DNA from: Aureococcus anophagefferens
Taxonomy: Eukaryota; Sar; Pelagophyceae; Pelagomonadales; Pelagomonadaceae
Direction: 5' to 3'
Length of the DNA: 64,000 nucleotides
Assembly (NCBI RefSeq): GCF_000186865.1
Contig: NW_008705565.1
Span: forward strand, 1,165,083 to 1,229,082
Position 1 is the stretch's first letter. Each line of letters starts with the position of its first letter. Under the pieces are notes generated by a model. It was not told the DNA's origin. It saw only the letters and a program-made list of their open reading frames with translations, and did not search any database. A program made the position numbers and the translations under genes. Of this stretch, positions 10,310 through 20,244 are shown piece after piece.

Positions 10310-11290
10310 ATGGCCGTGAACCACGACGTCGACGAGGCGCTGCTCGAGCCCTTTAACTACATCAGCGAGAACCCGGGCAAGAACGTGCGCGGGTCGCTCA
10401 TCGACGCCTTCAACATGTGGCTGGGCATCCCCGGCGACCGCGTCGAGGCCATCAAGCGCATCGTGTCGCGGCTCCACAACGCGAGCCTGCTCGTCGACGA
10501 CATCGAGGACGGGTCGCAGCTCCGCCGGGGCAAGCCCGTCGCGCACGCGATCTTCGGCGTGCCGTCGACGCTGAACACGGCGAACTACGTCTACTTCATC
10601 GCCCTCGAGGAGTGCCACCGGCTCGACAACGGCGAGGCGCTCGCGGTCTTCGTCGAGGAGCTGCTCAACTTGCACCGCGGCCAGGGCCAGGACATCCTGT
10701 GGCGCGACTCGTGCCGGTGCCCGACGGAGGCCGAGTACACGACGATGGTGCTGGACAAGACGGGGGGCCTCTTCCGCCTCGCCGTGGGCATGATGGCCGC
10801 CTTCAGCGACCGGCGCAAGGGCGAGTTCCGGAAGCTGGTCGACCTGCTCGCGCTCTACTTCCAGATCCGCGACGACCTCGTGAACCTGCGGTCCGACGAC
10901 TACATGCGGTCCAAGTCCTACTGCGAGGACCTGACGGAGGGCAAGTTCAGCTTCCCGATCCTCCACGCGGTCCACGCGGCGCCGGGCGACACGCGGCTGC
11001 TGAACATCCTCAAGCAGCGCACGGAGAACCCGGACGTGAAGAAGCACGCCGTCGAGCACATGGCGTCCCTCGGCTCCTTCGCCTACACGCGGACCGCCCT
11101 CGCGAAGCTCAAGGCCGACATCGGCGCCGAGATCGCGCTCCTCGGCGGCCACGCGCGCCTCGCGGCGCTCATGGACAAGCTCGACGCGCAGATCGCCGAC
11201 AAGCAGCGCGCGCCGTCCGACGAGCTGCCCCCGCCGCCGCGCGGCTCGCCGCTCGACGACGGCGCCAAGTGCCAGTTCGACACGTTGTAA
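10310..11290 (+). CDS. Geranylgeranyl diphosphate synthase
   Basis: 326 residues from the ATG at 10310, which has a good ACCATGG context. It is an all-alpha trans-prenyltransferase that condenses isopentenyl diphosphate with allylic diphosphates. Motifs: ISENPGKNVRGSLI near the N-terminus, the first Asp-rich motif LLVDDIED, GQGQDILWRD, and FQIRDDLVNL as the second Asp region. The single-Asp-pair FQIRDD form and the short length match the animal/fungal GGPS1 type rather than plastid enzymes with DDxxD in both motifs, and there is no obvious transit peptide, so a cytosolic or ER role is inferred. The product would serve protein prenylation or terpenoid synthesis. Confidence 0.93.
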   Translation: MAVNHDVDEALLEPFNYISENPGKNVRGSLIDAFNMWLGIPGDRVEAIKRIVSRLHNASLLVDDIEDGSQLRRGKPVAHAIFGVPSTLNTANYVYFIALEECHRLDNGEALAVFVEELLNLHRGQGQDILWRDSCRCPTEAEYTTMVLDKTGGLFRLAVGMMAAFSDRRKGEFRKLVDLLALYFQIRDDLVNLRSDDYMRSKSYCEDLTEGKFSFPILHAVHAAPGDTRLLNILKQRTENPDVKKHAVEHMASLGSFAYTRTALAKLKADIGAEIALLGGHARLAALMDKLDAQIADKQRAPSDELPPPPRGSPLDDGAKCQFDTL

Positions 11291-11292
11291 CA

Positions 11293-11673
11293 TCATCGTT
11301 TTACGGGCCGCCGCGGCGGCGCGCCCGGCGCCTTCAGGTGGTTGATGTTGATGGTCTTCGGGATGTCGTGCGCCTTCCGCGCCGCGGCGAAGTGCTCGGC
11401 CTGGGACATGGAGAAGGCGTCGGCGTCGACGTCGTAGTGCGTCTGGATGATCTCCATGTGGAGCAGGTCCCGGAGCCCCGAGCTGATGCGCGCGCGCTCA
11501 AAGGGGCGGATGTCGTCGAGGAAGCTCATGGCCACCTTCTCGTCGCCCGTCTTCACGGCCGTCAGCTTCGACCCGACGATGAGGAAGACGTCGCGCGTGT
11601 CCGCGTGCCAGGTCTTCGGGTCCGACGGCAGCGGCAGCAGCGACGCCGGGGGACGCTCCAGCGCGTCCGGCAT
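11293..11673 (-). CDS. Small unknown protein
   Basis: A 126-residue frame from the ATG at 11673, ending only 2 bp from the stop of the convergent prenyltransferase gene. The amino-acid mix is that of a folded protein (TWHADTRDVFLIVGSKLTAV, FLDDIRPFERARISSGL, MEIIQTHYDVDADAF) and not of an antisense shadow. No family was recognised. Coding status rests on composition and tight packing. Confidence 0.6.
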   Translation of the reverse strand: MPDALERPPASLLPLPSDPKTWHADTRDVFLIVGSKLTAVKTGDEKVAMSFLDDIRPFERARISSGLRDLLHMEIIQTHYDVDADAFSMSQAEHFAAARKAHDIPKTININHLKAPGAPPRRPVKR

Positions 11674-12007
11674 CGTTCTCGAGCGAGTTCGCACGGGCGC
11701 GACGCAGCGGCGCTGTGCGCGGGTCGTCCCCAGCTCACGCGGCCATGCGCGCGCCCGGCGATGGGGCGACGCCGACGTAGGCGGTCGACGAGATGGGGCT
11801 GCTTAGAGACAAGTTTCGAGCGTTAACATCGACCTCATTACGGAGAGCAATGGCCACTGGGGAACAACCCAGCGTGAGTCTCACCTGCTTAATCTCCAGC
11901 CCAGCGCGAGTCTCACCTGCTTAATCTCTCGTGAAAGCAGCCCTCTTTGCTCAAGAGTTGGGCCACCGTGCCTCTTTTAAAACCGCAGCCCCTTGGCTGA
12001 GGAGAGC
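11674..12007. other. Intergenic region with a two-copy 29-bp repeat
   Basis: 334 bp between divergent starts. A 29-bp unit at 11868-11896 (core GAGTCTCACCTGCTTAATCT) recurs at 11900-11928 with one change, a period of 32 bp. Nothing else was recognised. The repeats lie about 80-140 bp upstream of the plus-strand ATG at 12008. Confidence 0.7.
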
Positions 12008-13218
12008 ATGGCCACCTTCGAGGCCGAGACGACGACGCTCGCGCTCGCGACGCCGACGGCGCTCGCGATGCCGACGACGGTCCCCAAAGGGAGCTGGAAG
12101 AGCTACCTCGTGGAGCACGGACACGTCGTCCACCGCTACGCCGAGGTCTGCGCGGAGAAGGGCTGCATCGTCCGCGCCGGCGTCGCGCTCGACTCGAAGA
12201 AAGTCGCCAAGCTGCCGCACCGCGCGCCGCTGAGCGTCGTCCGCGAGGCGCGCGCGGCCGACGGCGTGCTGCGGCTGCGCGTGCGCACGCGGCCCGGGAG
12301 CTTCTGCCCGGCGCCCGTCGACGGCTGGATCAGCGACACGACGGGCCGCGGCACGAAGCTCGTCGAAACGACGGACGCGCACCCGCCCGAGGACGACGGC
12401 CGCGGCGGCCGCCAGGGCGACGCGCCGAGCGGCGTCGTGGCCTTCTGCGACTTCGTGCTCGCGGACGTGCTCCGCGCGGACGAGCTCTGCCGCGGGAGCG
12501 GCTGCCTCGACGTCGCCGGCGGCGGCGGGCCCCTCTCGTCGGCCCTCGCGAAGCGGGGCGTGCGCTGCAACCTCGTCGGTGCTCCAGGGTCTTCTTTTTC
12601 TCGGTTCTTTCGATCGCCCGTCCGAGACGAAGTTTTTCGCCCGTCCGAGGCGGAGTTTTTCGCCCGTCCGAGGCGGAATCGCCCACCCGCGTCGCGAGTC
12701 CGAAACGGACGTTTCCCACCGTCGCGCCGCCCCAGGTCGACCCCGCGGCGCCCGACGAGCTCCGGCCCGCGGCGCGCGACGACATCAAAAAAGTCGGCGG
12801 CCCGCTCTACCGCATCTACAAGAAGCGCTTCGAGGCCGGCGACCCGGAGCCCGACGCGCCGCGCGGCGGCCGCGACGACGACGACGACGAGAAGCGCACG
12901 CTCAAAAGAGGCCTGGGCCTCGACTACTGCCAGGCCGTCGGCACGTGCTCCGCGCTCCTCGGCTACCGCCCCTGCGCGGCGACGGAGAGCATCGTCGACC
13001 ACGCGATCCGCCGCCGGAAGCCCTTCGCGATCCTGCCCTGCTGCGCCTACGCCGTCGACGGCCAGAGCGTGTCGGGCCTCCACGACATGGCCGACAAGCT
13101 CCAGAAGAAGGACGCGTCCATCAAGCGCACGGTCTGCGCCGGGAGCCTCGTCCTCTACTCGACGTTCGGCCGCGAGCCGCCGGGCTCCGTGCTCCGGGAG
13201 GACGACGGGGGGTCGTAA
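12008..13218 (+). CDS. SAM-methyltransferase-like protein with N-terminal SH3-like domain
   Basis: Two exons, 12008-12574 and 12736-13218, give 349 residues. Splicing at GT(12575)/AG(12735) joins CNL to VDP and restores a typical methyltransferase motif I and acidic turn: LDVAGGGGPLSSALAKRG followed by LVDP. The N-terminal 120 residues resemble the SH3-like repeats of the thioesterase fusion at 0.6-3.3 kb (CIVRAGVALDSKKVAKLP, then APVDGWISDTTGRGTKLVE). The C-terminal part has YCQAVGTCSALLGYRPCAA and FAILPCCAYAVDG; paired cysteines after Pro occur in a group of uncharacterised eukaryotic methyltransferases. The acceptor molecule is unknown. The intron holds a 21-23-bp repeat in two to three copies. 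Confidence 0.8.
12611..12680. repeat. Intronic tandem repeat
   Basis: Inside the methyltransferase intron, a unit of about 23 bp containing CGCCCGTCCGAGGCGGAGTT appears three times with small changes. It carries no coding frame and is removed with the intron. Confidence 0.75.
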
Positions 13219-13298
13219 CGGTCGGAGTGTTGTATTTTACGAATTCATTTGGGTAGTCCTAGGCTGCTTTCGGTCGGTTAGACCCTACCCCCCCAAGC

Positions 13299-14099
13299 TC
13301 AGTAGGAGTCCGACGCGTTGCCCGACAGACGTGGCACGGGCCAATGCCGGCCGCCGGCAGGAGACCAGAACGATAGGACCTGGCGCTGCACTTCCAAGGG
13401 GAGTCTGCCGATGCAGCGCGACAGCACGTTCAGGCAGCGGCGCTCGTGCCGCGAGACGCACGCGGCGAAGCCGCCCATGTTGACGATGTGCGCCGTCAGG
13501 TCGTGGACGTGCGCGGTTCGCGAGTTGATCTGCGAATAGGGGAGAATCTTTGGCGCCGCGCCGGCGCGAAGTAGCATCAACGTCATTTTGCAACTCCCCC
13601 TCTGAAGTGCTTTGTCCATAGGAGTACTGCCGTCGTCATCAGCAGTCGATGGATTGGCGCCCGCGTCGAGGAAAAGCCGCGCGACGGGCTCGTTGCCTCT
13701 CGCAATCGCGTGGTGCAACGGTGTACTTCCGAAGGCATTAACACAGTTCACATCCGCGTCTGCCTTCAGAAGAAGACGAGCGCAACGGAGGCCGACATCG
13801 CTGCGTTTGTATGCTGAGGTAAAGTGGAGTGCTGAGCCCTCGTTTGGTCCGCGGATATGGACGTCGGCGCCCGCGGCGAGAAGAATTTCAACAGCTTCGG
13901 TCGAAGCTTTCGGAGTGAATTTTCCACGCTGCTCCGGGAAACCTGCCGCGTCAATAGCATAACAGAGGAGCGGCGTCCAGGTCGTTGCCACCGTGACCAA
14001 CGCATTCACGTCTGCGCCCTGCTCTAAAGCCCATCGAAGCGCTGTCAGATTATGAAAGCGTATGGCGTCACGTGTAACGAAATTCAAATCCGTCGACAT
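13299..14099 (-). CDS. Ankyrin repeat protein
   Basis: 266 residues from the ATG at 14099. Ankyrin repeats are visible from about residue 10 to 175: LTALRWALEQGADVNALV, AVEILLAAGADVHIRGPNEG, CARLLLKADADVNCVNAFGS, TPLHHAIARGNEPVARLFLD and STPMDKALQRGSCKMTLMLL. The C-terminal 80 residues are not ankyrin and contain a Cys-rich stretch (FAACVSRHERRCLNVLSRCI), possibly a degenerate SOCS-box-like or unknown module. Ankyrin repeats bind other proteins. The base composition is lower in GC than in neighbouring genes, which may mean a more recent origin. Confidence 0.85.
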   Translation of the reverse strand: MSTDLNFVTRDAIRFHNLTALRWALEQGADVNALVTVATTWTPLLCYAIDAAGFPEQRGKFTPKASTEAVEILLAAGADVHIRGPNEGSALHFTSAYKRSDVGLRCARLLLKADADVNCVNAFGSTPLHHAIARGNEPVARLFLDAGANPSTADDDGSTPMDKALQRGSCKMTLMLLRAGAAPKILPYSQINSRTAHVHDLTAHIVNMGGFAACVSRHERRCLNVLSRCIGRLPLEVQRQVLSFWSPAGGRHWPVPRLSGNASDSY

Positions 14100-14265
14100 A
14101 ACGAGAATCTGCGCGCGAGGCGCCTCCTGGGGAGTTTATGTGCGAGTTGTGGTCGCGCCACTCGGCGAAAGGCGGCTGTCGACAGACCTTGTGCAAAAAA
14201 ATCGCTGTGGCAAAAAAACCAAGCATTTGCCGCCTCCGTGGCCCGGCCCGCGCTTTAAACTTGCG

Positions 14266-14640
14266 ATGTCGGCGGGCTTCGAAGGCACGCAGAAGCGCAT
14301 CTCGCTCCGGCTGCTCCTCACAGACATCATCTCACAGATGGACAGGCCAGCACGGGTCCTGCTGCGTGACTGGCTCTATCTGATCAAGGCACAGCGAGAC
14401 GCGGGTCAGCTCCCGTCCATCAGCAAAGCGATCTGGGAACAGGGCCCGGAAGTCGTCGGTCCGATGTGGTTCGCCGCGCTCGAGCGGCAACGCATACGAA
14501 ACGCCGCGATCGGCGCGAGCGCCGAGCGATCGCGCGCGGAGGATCCCGCGCGACGCGTCGAGCCCGAGGTCGAGGAGCCGGTGACGCTCGATCTCGGCCT
14601 CGACCTCGGGCGCCTCACGCTCGACGGGCCGGGCGCGTGA
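14266..14640 (+). CDS. Possible small protein of unknown function
   Basis: 124 residues from the ATG at 14266 to the stop at 14640. The first 85 residues look protein-like (KRISLRLLLTDIISQMDRPA, VLLRDWLYLIKAQRDAGQLP) and the tail is Asp/Leu-rich. No family was recognised. A long open frame exists on the opposite strand in the same place (14332-14865) but has poorer composition. It could be a gene fragment. Confidence 0.4.
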   Translation: MSAGFEGTQKRISLRLLLTDIISQMDRPARVLLRDWLYLIKAQRDAGQLPSISKAIWEQGPEVVGPMWFAALERQRIRNAAIGASAERSRAEDPARRVEPEVEEPVTLDLGLDLGRLTLDGPGA

Positions 14641-14900
14641 AAAATTACGCTCGCGCGGCGCGAGCCCTCGCGGAGTCTCGCGACGAACGCCTCGCGCGGC
14701 GCGCGCGAGACGTCCCGACATCCTCGGCGAAGCCACCACCCCCTTTCGGAGGCGCTCGCCGGGGCCCTCCGCGAGCAGCGCGCTTCGACGGGACAAGCTT
14801 CTCGTCGCCGCGCTCCGAGAAGACGAGGCCGCCTCCGCCTCCTCGACCCGCGGAGGCGCGCTCAATTAACTTTTACTATGTGGGGACCCGCCTACGGAAC

Positions 14901-15722
14901 TCACGCGTTGGAGTCCAGGGTCTTGGGCGAGATCGCGGGCACGAACGCGGAGATGATGATGTAGGTCGCGAGGGCCGTGAGGATGAAGGACACGGGGATC
15001 TCGGAGACGCACGCCGTCGCGCGGTGCGAGTTCTGGAGGCACGTCGACACCGCGGTGACGAGGAACGCGGCGCCGATCACCGTGCCGAGGACGAGCTCGT
15101 ACCAGCGGAGCGTGCAGGTCAGCGCGATCGTAAAATAGACGATCAGGTCGTCGAGGTTGCCGAGCGCCGCGACGATGATGAAGCGCTTCCGCGCCGCGTC
15201 GGCCTCGGGGTCCTCGTCGACGCGCAGCCCGCTCTCGAGGCAGAGCCGCACGGCGTCCTCGCAGCAGTTCAGGTCCTCCTCGTACTCCTCGTCGCTCTCC
15301 TCGAACGTCGCCGAGCCGTACGCGGCGTCGCGCTTCTCGCGGCGCAGCAGCGACTCAACTTCCTCTTCCTTCTCGGGGGCGACGGCCCGGGCGCCGGCGC
15401 AGCGGCCCTCCTCGACGGCGAGGTGCGCCGCGTAGGCGAGGAGCAGCGCGCCCGCGAAGCACGCGACGGCCTTGTCGACGACGCGCTCCTCCTTCCCGCC
15501 GGCCGACGCGTGCGTCGCGAAGTGGACGGTCGTCGCGAGGCCCACGGCGAGGGAGCAGAGCACGGCGACGACGGCGAGGTACTTTTGGGCGACGACGCAC
15601 TTGCCCCACTTGCTCTCGCGGGCGAGGAAGGGAGCGAGCCAGACGACGTCGTCGCCGCCGCAGAGGAGCTTGAGCACCACGGCGGCGCCGATCTTCGCGA
15701 GGACGCCGTTCACGCCGGGCAT
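14901..15722 (-). CDS. Multispanning membrane protein, weakly CadD/LysE transporter-like
   Basis: 273 residues from the ATG at 15722. About six hydrophobic segments are visible, split into two halves by an acidic cytosolic loop (KEEEVESLLRREKRD, ESDEEYEEDLNCCED). Each half has a paired-Asp motif next to a membrane segment: LLCGGDDVVWLAPFL in the first and ALGNLDDLIVYFTIALTC in the second. An internal duplication with a conserved D-D motif is a feature of the cadmium-resistance (CadD) and related LysE/TMEM165-type cation transporters; similarity here is only at motif level, so transport of a cation is a tentative inference. Confidence 0.7.
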   Translation of the reverse strand: MPGVNGVLAKIGAAVVLKLLCGGDDVVWLAPFLARESKWGKCVVAQKYLAVVAVLCSLAVGLATTVHFATHASAGGKEERVVDKAVACFAGALLLAYAAHLAVEEGRCAGARAVAPEKEEEVESLLRREKRDAAYGSATFEESDEEYEEDLNCCEDAVRLCLESGLRVDEDPEADAARKRFIIVAALGNLDDLIVYFTIALTCTLRWYELVLGTVIGAAFLVTAVSTCLQNSHRATACVSEIPVSFILTALATYIIISAFVPAISPKTLDSNA

Positions 15723-16022
15723 GGCGGCCCCGTGATAGGTTTTTGGCGTAAGGGGGGCGGCGAGCTGAGGGTTGGTGGTGGCAATGCCTCGATTTCGATA
15801 ATTTCCGTCGGAGAGGCTCGTTGGGCTCGCCACATCGGGGGGCGCTGTCGACCGCCTCCGTCGACGCGCACATGGTCGCAGTAGCCGTGCACCACGTAGG
15901 CAGAACGCTCCCTTCTACTTCTACAGAGGGCTCATCTGGACGCTCTCCTAGTGACAACCGCGTCGCGGTCGCGCGGAGGGGAAACCGGCACGGATTTGGG
16001 TGTCTTACCGCGCGGAGGCGCG
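15723..16022. other. Intergenic region containing a dispersed 27-bp motif
   Basis: About 300 bp between two minus-strand genes. It holds a block near 15988-16014 (core GGCACGGATTTGGGTGTCTT) that recurs in inverted orientation near 31405-31431. Nothing else was recognised. Confidence 0.5.
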
Positions 16023-17111
16023 TCACACATCAAGCCTCCCAGTCGCGAGCGCTCCCCGCGCGAATTCTCGACCCCTGCCTGGCTGGCGAGACGCGGCTGC
16101 GAGCTCGAACCAACGTTTGGCTTCGCCGAGGTCGCGCTCCATCTCGAACGCGTTCCATCTTCCGAGCTCGAACGCGCAAGCCACGCCACATTGCGCATCG
16201 GCGAGGCCTTGTTGAGCGGCTAACTTTAACATGCGGAACGATTCGGCACTATCGGTCGACTCGAGGAAGACTGCAATGTTGTGGTACGCTGAAGCGTCGC
16301 CCCGGTCTGCCGCCATTCGAAACAGCTGCATCGCCTTCTTCTTGTCTAGCTTGACGCCGGCTCCATGCTCGTAGCATCTCCCAAGGCTTATCATACAGTC
16401 CACATTCCCGTTCTCCACGGCGCGCTTGTATAGTTTCACGGCCTTTTTTTCGGATCTTTTCAAGCCAAAATCTTCTTGCTGGTACGCCATCCCCAAGACA
16501 AACATCGCCTCTGGCACGTCGTTCTCTACATGGCGACGAAGCCGCGCCAGGTCCTCGGCCGCGGATTTCGGCGGCGGCGTCCGACAGAGAGGACACGTCT
16601 TGAAGCGGAACTTTTCATGACATGAACTGCAGACCCTTTTGCAGCAGCAGATTTGCACGGCGGTGCCCATGTTCACGTCCCAGTCGTCGAGGCAGATCGG
16701 GCACCGCGACCCGAAGCGCTCCGACGCCGCCTCCGGCTCCGGGTTCGCCTCGCGCCGCGCGCGGGCGGCCTCGTGCTCGGCTTTGATGCGCGCGCGGATC
16801 TCGTCGGCCTGCGACCGCGGCGCGGGGCCGTAGACCGGGAGCGACGGCCGGGGCGTCGGCGCTTCGGCCCGCGCGCGCTCGCTCCGGATCTTCTTGCACG
16901 CCTCGCGGTGACCCCGCTCGCGCCAGTCGACCTTTTGACAGGCGACACTGCAGTACTGCGTCGTCTCGCAGGGACAGTTGAGCTTGGCCTTCTCGCCGCA
17001 GATGGTGCAGGTGAGACGAAGGCGAAGAGCTTTCGCCCGTGCCTTTCTCTGCTCGTACTCTCGCTGCTTGACCTGCCAGTCCATCTCGCCCGGCGTTTTG
17101 GGGGGGTCCAT
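16023..17111 (-). CDS. MYND finger - RING-like finger - Sel1 repeat protein
   Basis: 362 residues from the ATG at 17111. Domain order: a MYND zinc finger at about 35-73 (CTICGEKAKLNC, then YCSVACQKVDWRERGH), a helical Arg/Glu linker, a RING-type C3HC4-like finger at about 137-178 (CPICLDDWDVN, CCCKRVCSSCHEKFRFKTC, PLC), then Sel1-type repeats (KKAVKLYKRAVENGNVDCMI, SLGRCYEHGAGVKLDKKKAM, LFRMAADRGDASAYHNIAVF, LKLAAQQGLADAQCGVACAF). MYND fingers bind Pro-rich peptides, RING fingers often act as ubiquitin ligases, and Sel1 repeats are scaffolds. A role as an E3-type adaptor is plausible but inferred. Confidence 0.88.
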   Translation of the reverse strand: MDPPKTPGEMDWQVKQREYEQRKARAKALRLRLTCTICGEKAKLNCPCETTQYCSVACQKVDWRERGHREACKKIRSERARAEAPTPRPSLPVYGPAPRSQADEIRARIKAEHEAARARREANPEPEAASERFGSRCPICLDDWDVNMGTAVQICCCKRVCSSCHEKFRFKTCPLCRTPPPKSAAEDLARLRRHVENDVPEAMFVLGMAYQQEDFGLKRSEKKAVKLYKRAVENGNVDCMISLGRCYEHGAGVKLDKKKAMQLFRMAADRGDASAYHNIAVFLESTDSAESFRMLKLAAQQGLADAQCGVACAFELGRWNAFEMERDLGEAKRWFELAAASRQPGRGREFARGALATGRLDV

Positions 17112-17382
17112 CGTGTCCGTCGCCCGCGACAATCGTCTCCTTGAGGTTCTCGCCACAAGCTCGTCGAGAGAGCGTCTAAGACGCCGACGGCGGCCTGCCT
17201 CCGCCTGCAAGCCAGCCTCCGAGGACTCCTCCGACCTCCTCCGAGAGACCCTCCGAGGCGCCCTCCGACGCCGCCTCCTAAGCCGCCAGGCCACCAAAAA
17301 CCAGCACCACTGCGCACACCGAGGAGAGTCGCCGCGCGCTAACGGGGCCGCTCGCGCGGAGGAGCTTCTTACGACCGCCGAC

Positions 17383-18756
17383 CTAGGAGATCGCGCAGCT
17401 CCGGCCCTTGCTGCGGACGTAGAACGTGTCGCCGACGTTGATCTCGGCGCCCGGGCTCGCGTGGGTGATGTTCTGGCCGAAGAAGACCTCCTGGCGCCAC
17501 TTGGGGTTCTTGAGTTTCAGGGCCGCGCCCGTGCGGTACTCCTTGAGCGTCGCGGTGGGCTCCGCGAGGGCCCGGGGCCCGCCGCCCTCGTCGGCGGCGG
17601 CGTCGTCCGTCGTCGCGTCGCCGCCGTCGGGCTCGCCCGTCGCCTGGTCGATGGTGGGCATCTTGCAGCGGCTGCAGGGCTTGGCCACGGTGAGCGCGAG
17701 GCGGTCGCCGGCGCGCGTCATCGTCTTCCAGGCGTCCTCGGCGAAGGGCGCGTTGCCCTCCTTGGTGACGCCGGCGACGACGAGGTTCGGCCGGAAGCGG
17801 TCCATGGGCACGGGCGGCGCCTTCTTCTTCTCGAGCCTCGCGTTGAGGTCCGCGAGCGACTCCGTCGCGGCGACGAGCAGCGGGAACCTGGGACGACGCA
17901 GGTTCGGAAACATGAAACAAGAGCGACACGCACCCGTCGGAGAAGGCCGTGGAGGTCCGCTTGGGCGCGTACTTGCGGTCGACCTGCCGCGTCGCGCCGT
18001 CGGGCATGCGGACGAGCCGGCAGCCGCGGCACCGGAGGAACTTGGAGACCCACTTGCCCGCCGTCGCGCCCTGGTCGACGCCCTCGACGCTGTCGCCCCA
18101 GACGCGGCAGGCGACGCGCGGGCCGTCGTCGACGACGGGCGCGTCGATCGGCGGCATGCCCGGCGCCTCGAGGCGGAGCGCGCCGGGCGCCTCGGCCGGG
18201 AGGCTCGGCGCGACGAGGCAGAGCTTCGGGAAGCGCCGCTGGCTCACGAAGACGCCGTCGGCGTCGACGACCATCCAGCGCCGGTCGTTCCTGCGGCGCG
18301 CGAGGTTTGCGTCGTCGAACGCTTCGCTCTTTCGGACGCCGGCGCGCGCTCGAGGCCGCACTGCGCGTCGAGCCTGGCGCTGTAGTAGCGCACGCCCTTG
18401 CAGCTCTTGACCGGGTAGACCCAGATCTCCTCGACGCGCGCGCGCGGCGGCCGCTCCGGCGGCGGCGTCACGTAGTAGACGCCCGCGAACGGGCCGACGA
18501 TGAGGCACGCGCAGACGAGCGTGTCCGTGGACACGAGCCAGCAGAGGCCGCACCAGGCGCCGTAGGCCGCGAGCAGGCCCGCGAGCACCTTGGCGCCGAT
18601 GAACGCGTAGGGCTTCATGATCTCCCAGTCGCTGCGGTGGTACTTGGCCATCTCCTTCTCCTCGAGCAGGCGCCGCCGCTCGCGCCGGCTGAGCTTCTTC
18701 TTCGGCGCATCGTCGTCCTCGACCCTGCGGCGCGACGATTGTGTGATGTGTTGCAT
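17383..18756 (-). CDS. MOSC domain protein (mARC-like), membrane anchored
   Basis: Three exons: 18756-18350, 18290-17934 and 17887-17383. The N-terminus is basic, then has two adjacent hydrophobic segments (AFIGAKVLAGLLAAYGAWCG, TLVCACLIVGPFAGVYYV). The MOSC N-terminal beta-barrel follows (VEEIWVYPVKSCKG, NDRRWMVVDADG), then the MOSC core (AFSDG joined to FPLLVAATESLADLNARL, then FRPNLVVAG, CSRCKMPTIDQATGE and a C-terminal VGDTFYV). This is the order seen in mARC proteins, which bind molybdenum cofactor and reduce N-hydroxylated compounds; FRPNLVV and the Cys-containing CxxC are consistent. The second intron (17888-17933, 46 bp) is GT-AG. The first (18291-18349) fits best with a GC donor. Confidence 0.85.
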
Positions 18757-18969
18757 TGGCGGACGCTGCGACGCGCGTCTTCGTGGCCCCCATCGCGTCG
18801 ATTTTTCTGGCACACCTCGTTTGTGGCAGCCGAGCAGAGCTCAAGCAAAAGCACTCGCTGAACGGGGAAGGAAGGTGCAGTCGTTGCCGCAAAGAGGCCG
18901 AGGGTGTGCGACGCTTTTCCGTCCCGAGGCTGCGCCGCGACGCCGAGAACCCCCCAGTTAAGCTAAACG

Positions 18970-20053
18970 ATGGCCGCCGCCGAGGAGGCGACGGAGCACG
19001 CCTGGCGCGACCCCGAGCGCGTGCGGAGCTTCTTCGAGCTGCGGGAGCAGCGGCGCGAGGTGAGCGCGGACTACGTCCAGAGCGGCGCGTTCGAGCTGAC
19101 GACGCGCGACGACAACGACCACACGTTCCACGGCATCGTCTTCAACGTCGAGCTCACGGGGAGCGTGCCCGTGGAGTGGCTCGACGTCTGCGGCGTGAGC
19201 GTCCGCGGCGCGCTCGGCGAGGTCAAGGTGCTGTCCGCGGCGGGCGGCTTCGAGCCGAATCTGACGCTCGACGACCGGCCGGAGATGCGGCGCTACTTCT
19301 CGCCGCTGAAGCCGCCGAACGAGTGGAAGCTGCGCTTCGCGGGCGACGTGCCCGCCGCGCCGCGCGAGCCGCGCGAGCTGCCGTTCGCGCAGCCCGCGCG
19401 GCTCGCGCCGCGGGACGCGGGCGACGCCGACGGCGCCGCGCGGCACCGTTTGGGCGTCTACGTCCACGCGGAGAGCTCCGACGGCGTCGTCTACAACAAC
19501 CAGCGCCACCGCGGCGTCACGCTCGAGGACGCGCACGTGCGGATCCTGTCCGGCGTGGCCCACACGGGCGGCGCGCCCTTCGCGCGCGTGGGCTACTGGG
19601 GCGACGTCGCCTGGCGGCCGCGGCGCGAGTTCGTCGGGGCCGTCAAGTACGAGGTGCGGCTGCTGCTGTGGACGCCGGACGCGCACGGCCGCTTCGGCGC
19701 GGGCTTCCGACGCCTCGTGAAGACGTTCTTGTTGTGCCGCGCGTCGCACGTGCTCCGCGATTCGGGCGCGTGCGGCCTCGGCCACCTGCCGCTCGAGGCG
19801 CTCTACTACTGCCTCGCCTTCGCGCGCCACGACTGGGCGCCCGACGACGACGCGCCGGCGGCGGACGACGCGGCGAGCGACGGCGACGAGGCCTGGGAGG
19901 TGCGGCGCGACGCCTACGGGAGCCGCGTGCTCGTGCCCCGGAGCCAGTGCACGAACGACGACACGGACGACGACGACGACGACGACATGGACGACGACAT
20001 GGACGACGACGACGACGACGACGACTACTACGACGACGACGACCAGGACTTCG

Positions 20054-20088
<35 letters not shown>

Positions 20089-20232
20089 CTCCCCGCGCCG
20101 CCGGAGGAGGACCACGTCGCGGAGCACGCGTGGGCGGAGACCGTCGCCGCGGCGCTCGAGGACCTCGACGAGCCCGACGACGGGTCGGAGGAGGAGGCGG
20201 CGGCGGTGCCGCCGCCGCCGCCGGACGCGTGA
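18970..20232 (+). CDS. Unknown protein with long Asp-rich tract
   Basis: 420 residues from the ATG at 18970. Residues 1-140 (SFFELREQRREVSADYVQSG, HTFHGIVFNVELTGSVPVEW) and 165-290 (LGVYVHAESSDGVVYNNQRH, VGYWGDVAWRPRREFVGAVK) look like two beta-rich domains. Residues about 335-375 are almost pure Asp with occasional Met and Tyr, encoded by GAC repeats, followed by an acidic tail and poly-Pro end. No family was recognised. Asp tracts bind cations or histones, which may hint at a chromatin or calcium-linked role, but this is speculative. Confidence 0.75.
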
Positions 20233-20244
20233 GCGGTTCATAAG

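Noticed and set aside
12575..12735. Fourth introner element in the methyltransferase gene
   Set aside because: No 8-bp target duplication and no CAGGGCAG terminal repeats; it is an ordinary intron with its own small repeat.
14332..14865. Minus-strand 177-codon open frame
   Set aside because: Overlaps a plus-strand frame with a more protein-like N-terminus; neither is strong, and the minus-strand product is mostly Arg/Glu/Ser shadow.
19955..20090. GAC-rich run as a non-coding microsatellite
   Set aside because: It lies inside a full-length frame and encodes an Asp tract with a normal downstream end, so it is kept as part of the protein.
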